Below are positions 5,843 through 8,517 of a stretch of 8,517 bases of DNA, in pieces (position 1 is the stretch's first letter; the number at the start of each line of letters is the position of its first letter). A program made the position numbers and the translations under genes. The notes beneath the pieces were generated by a model. The model saw nothing but the letters and a program-made list of their open reading frames with translations. It made no database searches and had not been told where the DNA came from. The stretch covers positions 1-8,517 of the forward strand of contig CAYFMH010000072.1 in assembly GCA_964344165.1 (NCBI GenBank), written 5' to 3'. Source of the stretch: CAYFMH01 sp964344165 (GTDB lineage Bacteria; Patescibacteriota; Gracilibacteria; UBA4473).

Positions 5843-8140
5843 ATGTCAAAAAACCTCGTCATCGTGGAGTCCCCGGCAAAAGCCAAAACAATCGAAAAAT
5901 TCTTGGGAAAAGATTTTGTCGTCAAATCCAGCTTCGGACACATCCGAGATCTCCCGAAAAAAAACATGGGGGTGGATATCGAAAATAACTTCGAGCCCAC
6001 CTACGAAGTCTCTGATGACAAGAAAAAAACAGTCACGGAACTCAAAAAATATGTCAAAAGCGCTGAAGTCGTTTGGCTGGCCTCCGATGAGGATCGCGAA
6101 GGAGAGGCTATTGCTTGGCATTTGGTGCAGGCTTTGAATTTGAAAAAAAATCAGACGAAACGAATTGTTTTTCATGAGATTACCAAACCAGCAATCATCA
6201 ACGCGGTTGAAAACCCTCGAGATGTAGACCAAAATCTAGTCGATGCGCAGCAGGCTCGTCGGGTATTGGATCGATTGGTGGGGTACGAACTCTCTCCAGT
6301 CCTCTGGAAAAAAGTCCGAGCCGGGCTATCGGCTGGGCGAGTGCAATCCGTGGCAGTTCGTTTGATCGTTGAGCGAGAGCGAGAGATTGAGGCGTTTCAG
6401 ACTTCTTCTACGGTCAAAATTACCGCAGAATTTGATCTGGGGGATGGCAATGTGCTCCAAGCGGAATTACCAAAAAAACTAGAAACTATTGAGGCCGCTC
6501 GTGCATTTCTCGAGAAATGTCTGGGGGCGGATTTTTCGGTCGAAGATCTGACGAAAAAACCAGGGAAAAAATCCCCCTCAGCCCCCTTCACCACTTCTAC
6601 ACTTCAGCAGGAGGCGAGTCAGAAGCTCGGCTACTCGGTGAAACAGACTATGATGGTCGCACAGAAATTATACGAATCTGGGAAAATCACCTACATGCGT
6701 ACCGATTCGGTTAATTTGTCCGATCAAGCGCTCAAACAGGCCGAAGAAGTAATTACCAAACAATTTGGGAAAGATTTTCACAACCTCCGTAAGTTTAAAA
6801 CCAAGTCCGCTGGGGCCCAAGAAGCGCATGAAGCGATCCGGCCAACGGACTTCAGCTCAGAATCAGCGGGAAGTAATGATAGTGAAAAGAAGCTTTATAA
6901 TCTCATCTGGCGACGAGCGATTGCCTCACAGATGTCTGATGCCAAGATTGAGAAGACCGTGGCTACGGTCGCGATTTCTACGACCAAAGAAAAAATGGAA
7001 GCGAAGGGGGAGGTAGTAAAATTTGAAGGATTTCTCAAAGCTTATATGGCGGCGGATGCGACCGGAGAAGAAAAAATGCTCCCACCTCTGACCGTGGGGC
7101 AGGATTTGCCACTTATCCGAATGACAGGGAAAGAGACCTTTGCCAAAGCCCCAGCTCGGTTTACTGAGGCGAGTTTGGTGAAAAAACTAGAAGAAATGGG
7201 AATTGGTCGGCCATCAACTTATGCGCCAACGATTTCAACCGTCCAGGATCGAGGGTATGTGGAGAAAAAAGATGTGGAAGGACAAGAACGAACCGCTCAT
7301 GTTTTGGTTCTCGAAAAAGAAGAAATCACTGAAGAAGAAAAAGTAGAAAAATTTGGAGCTGAAAAAGCAAAACTCTGTCCGACGACGATTGGAGGAATTG
7401 TGACAGATTTTCTCGTCAAAAACTTCGAAGAAGTGGTGAACTACAACTTCACGGCCAGTGTAGAAGAAGAATTCGACAAGATTGCTGGCGGAAAGGAAAA
7501 ATGGAACAAAATGATCGGAAACTTCTACAAAGGATTTCATGCGACGGTTGAGAATTCTGCGGACATTACTCGAGAGGAGGCCGCAAGCACGAGAGAGCTG
7601 GGCGTAGATCCGAAGAGTAAAAAACCAGTCTTTGTAAAAATTGGTCGGTATGGACCGTATGTACAGATCGGGACCAAAGAAGATGAAGAAAAACCGAAAT
7701 TTGCCAGTCTGAAACCCGGGCAAAAAATGGATGAGATTACGTTTGAAGAGGCTCTTGAGCTTTTTTCTCTTCCTCGGACGGTGGGGAAGACTCCCGAAGG
7801 CGAAGAAATTCAGGCGAATTATGGACGGTTTGGTCCGTACGTGAAGGTCGGCAAGATGTTTGTCTCCATCAAGGATAAATCGCCCGAAACGATCACGCTC
7901 GAGGAAGCAATGGAATTGATCAAAGAAAAGAAAGAGTTTGAAGCCAATCGGGAGATAAAAACTTTTGAAAAATCCGATATTCAGGTGCTCAACGGACGAT
8001 ATGGGCCGTACATCACCGATGGGAAGAAAAATGCAAAAATTCCAAAGGATAAAGAACCAAAAGAATTGACGCTCAAAGAGTGTGAAGAGTTGATTGCAGC
8101 AGCCCCTGAGCGAAAAGGTGGTTTTCGGAAGAAGAAGTAA
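5843..8140 (+). CDS. topA: DNA topoisomerase I (type IA)
   Basis: A 765-aa type IA topoisomerase, which relaxes negatively supercoiled DNA by nicking one strand through a 5'-phosphotyrosine. The N-terminal TOPRIM domain has VESPAKA at 8-14 (E9) and SDEDREGE at 81-88, with the Mg-binding D82, D84 and E86. GHIRDLP is at 32-38. GRVQSVAVRLI is at 165-175. The catalytic Tyr is Y284 in KITYMRTDS, with R286. HEAIRPT (329-335) and GIGRPSTYAPTI (453-464) complete the core, which ends about 570. The C-terminus carries three topoisomerase C-terminal repeats marked by GRYGPY or GRFGPY at 601, 661 and 718, then a basic tail. No CxxC zinc ribbons are present, unlike E. coli TopA. ATG at 5843 begins the standard MSKNLVIVESPAKAKT sequence; no Shine-Dalgarno precedes it. 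It is complete, with a TAA stop. Confidence 0.98.
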   Translation: MSKNLVIVESPAKAKTIEKFLGKDFVVKSSFGHIRDLPKKNMGVDIENNFEPTYEVSDDKKKTVTELKKYVKSAEVVWLASDEDREGEAIAWHLVQALNLKKNQTKRIVFHEITKPAIINAVENPRDVDQNLVDAQQARRVLDRLVGYELSPVLWKKVRAGLSAGRVQSVAVRLIVEREREIEAFQTSSTVKITAEFDLGDGNVLQAELPKKLETIEAARAFLEKCLGADFSVEDLTKKPGKKSPSAPFTTSTLQQEASQKLGYSVKQTMMVAQKLYESGKITYMRTDSVNLSDQALKQAEEVITKQFGKDFHNLRKFKTKSAGAQEAHEAIRPTDFSSESAGSNDSEKKLYNLIWRRAIASQMSDAKIEKTVATVAISTTKEKMEAKGEVVKFEGFLKAYMAADATGEEKMLPPLTVGQDLPLIRMTGKETFAKAPARFTEASLVKKLEEMGIGRPSTYAPTISTVQDRGYVEKKDVEGQERTAHVLVLEKEEITEEEKVEKFGAEKAKLCPTTIGGIVTDFLVKNFEEVVNYNFTASVEEEFDKIAGGKEKWNKMIGNFYKGFHATVENSADITREEAASTRELGVDPKSKKPVFVKIGRYGPYVQIGTKEDEEKPKFASLKPGQKMDEITFEEALELFSLPRTVGKTPEGEEIQANYGRFGPYVKVGKMFVSIKDKSPETITLEEAMELIKEKKEFEANREIKTFEKSDIQVLNGRYGPYITDGKKNAKIPKDKEPKELTLKECEELIAAAPERKGGFRKKK

Positions 8141-8464
8141 ATCGCAGAAGCACTGATTGACTACAAATTATCCGCCGTCGTTCCCGAGTACTCGGGATGG
8201 CGGACAGGCACAGATTTAACAGATTTTTTTGTATTTTCCCTCCTATAGCAGGACAACTTTAAAATTACATAAAACTCCTCTAGATATTTTGAGGTACTAA
8301 AAAGGATGATATTCGTCGTAAGGACACTTTTTACGATGACGACCGTAGGGAGCCACCGTGAAGTGCCAAAAAAAACACCGTAATTTTTGTACTTCGAAAA
8401 AAAGATCATGCAATTTTATATTTTGTTAGCTATAAAAGAACCTAAAAATTTGCGCTCCTGCGTG
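8141..8464. other. Gene-free region after topA with possible structured RNA
   Basis: I find no convincing gene. An 82-codon minus-strand frame (8161-8409) runs through the palindrome and has implausible composition. Visible structure includes the palindrome at 8171-8204, a 9-base near-repeat ACAGATTTA at 8210-8226 ending in a T-run, and a foldable segment at 8313-8367. In that segment TCGTCGTAA (8313-8321) can pair with 8331-8342 with a 3-base bulge. Alternatively GGACACTT (8322-8329) can pair with AAGTGCC (8361-8367), extended by UUACG/CGUGA. The two pairings are mutually exclusive. A run of A residues follows (8368-8375). No known riboswitch or RNA family was recognised. Confidence 0.4.
8171..8204. 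repeat. GC-rich palindrome after topA (REP-like)
   Basis: A perfect 16-bp palindrome TCCCGAGTACTCGGGA (8182-8197) is enclosed by TCCGCC (8171-8176) and GGCGGA (8199-8204). These form an outer stem with a 5-versus-1-base internal loop. It is markedly more GC-rich than its surroundings. It starts 31 bases after the topA stop, but the nearest T-run (8224-8230) is 20 bases further on, so it is more like a REP-type dispersed palindrome than an intrinsic terminator. Confidence 0.65.
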
Positions 8465-8517
8465 TTATACTAAGCCGCTTTAATAATTTGGAATTTTTGC
8501 GAAATAAGAGATTTTAT
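8465..8517. repeat. Right copy of the 53-bp terminal inverted repeat
   Basis: An exact reverse complement of bases 3-55, reaching the last base of the window. The repeat could therefore continue beyond the contig. Reading outward it begins TTATACTAAGCCGC, as does the left copy. No gene runs into this copy, in contrast to the left one, which ends the GGDEF frame. Confidence 0.9.

Noticed and set aside
8161..8409. 82-codon minus-strand frame after topA
   Set aside because: Runs through the GC-rich palindrome, lacks a ribosome site, and its composition is not protein-like. Treated as non-coding.
1..8517. A defence or mobile gene system
   Set aside because: No transposase, integrase, nuclease-helicase, reverse transcriptase, toxin-antitoxin or phage gene is recognisable; YraN alone is a common housekeeping protein.

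Overview
The window looks like an entire short contig from a bacterial genome, probably metagenomic. It uses the standard genetic code, is AT-rich, and has compact genes separated by short AT-rich spacers. None of the eight gene starts has a well-placed Shine-Dalgarno motif. The gene style (many small lineage-specific proteins, a topoisomerase I with three C-terminal repeats and no zinc fingers, a group 3-like NiFe hydrogenase subunit, soluble GGDEF proteins) would fit a candidate-phylum bacterium such as Patescibacteria/CPR. That placement is an inference and is not proven by any marker here.

Layout. Positions 1-55 and 8465-8517 are a perfect 53-bp inverted repeat at the two ends. On the minus strand, read right to left: a NiFe hydrogenase catalytic subunit (4626-3301), then a tight three-gene operon of unrecognised small helical proteins (3206-2116) behind a strong extended -10 promoter, then a GGDEF protein (1960-47) with its own promoter. 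The GGDEF protein carries a second GGDEF domain that is cut off where the terminal repeat begins. On the plus strand: an unrecognised 134-aa acidic protein (4741-5145), a YraN/UPF0102 nuclease-fold protein (5268-5669) and DNA topoisomerase I (5843-8140). The last 377 bases hold no convincing gene.

Function. The plus-strand pair yraN and topA is ordinary DNA-maintenance housekeeping. The minus-strand genes do not form one recognisable pathway. The hydrogenase large subunit is intact at its Ni-Fe motifs, but none of the electron-transfer, small-subunit or maturation genes that normally accompany it are present. The GGDEF protein should act in cyclic-di-GMP signalling. The three-gene operon has no assignable role.

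The most unusual signal is in the spacers. Four separate intergenic regions contain short degenerate tandem arrays with the same 7-bp period but a different unit sequence each time. One array forms the stop codon of the hydrogenase gene. Another forms an inverted pair and contains the best topA promoter candidate. A roughly 100-bp imperfect palindrome also supplies the yraN start codon. I see no CRISPR array, tRNA, rRNA, transposase or defence system.
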